Part shown: positions 7,264 through 8,391 of the stretch, one piece after another
How the letters are laid out: each line of letters begins with the position of its first letter
Position numbering within the stretch: the stretch's first letter is position 1
From: Candidatus Cloacimonadota bacterium
Lineage (GTDB): Bacteria > Cloacimonadota > Cloacimonadia > Cloacimonadales > Cloacimonadaceae
DNA: 8,391 bases
Reading direction: 5' to 3'
Assembly: GCA_028703735.1 (NCBI GenBank)
Contig: JAQVMI010000062.1
Location: forward strand, 1-8,391
Notes under the pieces: generated by a model
Told to the model about the DNA's origin: nothing
Database searches by the model: none
What the model saw: only the letters and a program-made list of their open reading frames with translations
Position numbers and translations under genes: made by a program

Positions 7264-7330
7264 AATTAAGGAATCTATAAGGATGATTTAGGCACAAAGT
7301 CCTTAATGATTCCGTATTGATTCCTTAATT
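7264..7330. repeat. 12-bp inverted repeat with four helically phased TAAGGA hexamers
   Basis: AATTAAGGAATC (7264-7275) and GATTCCTTAATT (7319-7330) are perfect inverted copies with a 43-bp loop. Inside lie a second TAAGGA (7278-7283) and a second TCCTTA (7300-7305). The four hexamers start at 7267, 7278, 7300 and 7322, so their spacings are 11, 22 and 22 bp, about whole helical turns, with two copies on each strand. The pattern fits a multi-site operator; as RNA it could also form nested or alternative hairpins. It lies about 200 bp before the prolyl-tRNA synthetase start and about 200 bp upstream of the regulator's candidate promoter. Confidence 0.6.
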
Positions 7331-7354
7331 CAAGCAGGTGCTATCTATCAAAAA

Positions 7355-7364
7355 CGTTTAAACG
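7355..7364. repeat. 10-bp perfect palindrome CGTTTAAACG
   Basis: A perfect 10-bp palindrome flanked by an A-run on the left and a T-run two bases to the right, about 165 bp before the prolyl-tRNA synthetase start. It may be a protein-binding site, but a 10-bp palindrome could be chance. Confidence 0.35.
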
Positions 7365-7458
7365 GCTTTTAGGGTGATACGCAGCTTAGTCCGATTTTAG
7401 CCATTGACAATTTATGCTTGTTATAGGTTTTGGTAATTTCACAAAAAATGGGTTCTGA

Positions 7459-8391
<933 letters not shown>

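Noticed and set aside
7177..7269. A 30-codon plus-strand ORF (MLHILVTISGYSK...) in the intergenic region.
   Set aside because: It has no Shine-Dalgarno site before the ATG, is very short and ends inside the inverted repeat. It cannot be supported as a gene.
7371..7384. AGGGTGATACGCAG upstream of the prolyl-tRNA synthetase gene resembles the T-box consensus AGGGTGGNACCGCG.
   Set aside because: The TGGN core that pairs with the tRNA acceptor end is TGAT here, no terminator/antiterminator pair follows, no specifier stem with a Pro codon was recognised, and T-boxes are mostly from other phyla. Probably chance.
7404..7427. TTGACA with TATAGG downstream as a proS promoter.
   Set aside because: The spacer is only 12 bp, too short for a normal sigma70 promoter. 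An extended -10 reading is possible but too weak to annotate as a promoter.

Overview
The window looks like a bacterial chromosome segment from the FCB superphylum, most plausibly Candidatus Cloacimonadota (Cloacimonas-like). The case rests on a very large multi-domain exported protein ending in a FlgD-like Ig/type IX-style sorting domain (YPNPFNPTT ... GIYYIY ... KKITLIK), a second exported FnIII-type protein beside it, and moderate AT-richness. The FCB-level call is fairly secure. The phylum call is recognition from memory, with no search behind it.

Layout. (1) 1-459, plus strand: the C-terminal two thirds of a LolD/MacB-type ABC transporter ATPase, cut by the window edge. (2) 460-615: a convergent gap with an intrinsic terminator that serves the minus-strand genes. 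(3) 616-6930, minus strand: a tight three-gene unit read right to left. It starts with a predicted DNA-binding regulator (HTH plus an M29-aminopeptidase-like domain), then a 1084-aa exported multi-domain protein, then a 556-aa exported protein. The gaps are only 10 and 11 nt, each holds the next gene's Shine-Dalgarno sequence, and a terminator closes the unit. (4) 6931-7530: a roughly 600-bp divergent intergenic region with a candidate promoter for the three-gene unit, several dyads, and a phased array of four TAAGGA hexamers. (5) 7531-8391, plus strand: the N-terminal 287 residues of an archaeal/eukaryote-type prolyl-tRNA synthetase, cut by the right edge.

How the genes may work together. 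The regulator is the first gene of a unit whose other products are exported surface or secreted proteins. Its C-terminal domain keeps the M29 aminopeptidase sequence framework, but by eye it has lost four of the five metal ligands. It may therefore be a pseudo-enzyme used as a ligand sensor that controls the downstream exported proteins. This is the most unusual item in the window. The ABC ATPase and prolyl-tRNA synthetase look like unrelated neighbours. No mobile element, CRISPR array, tRNA or rRNA was seen.
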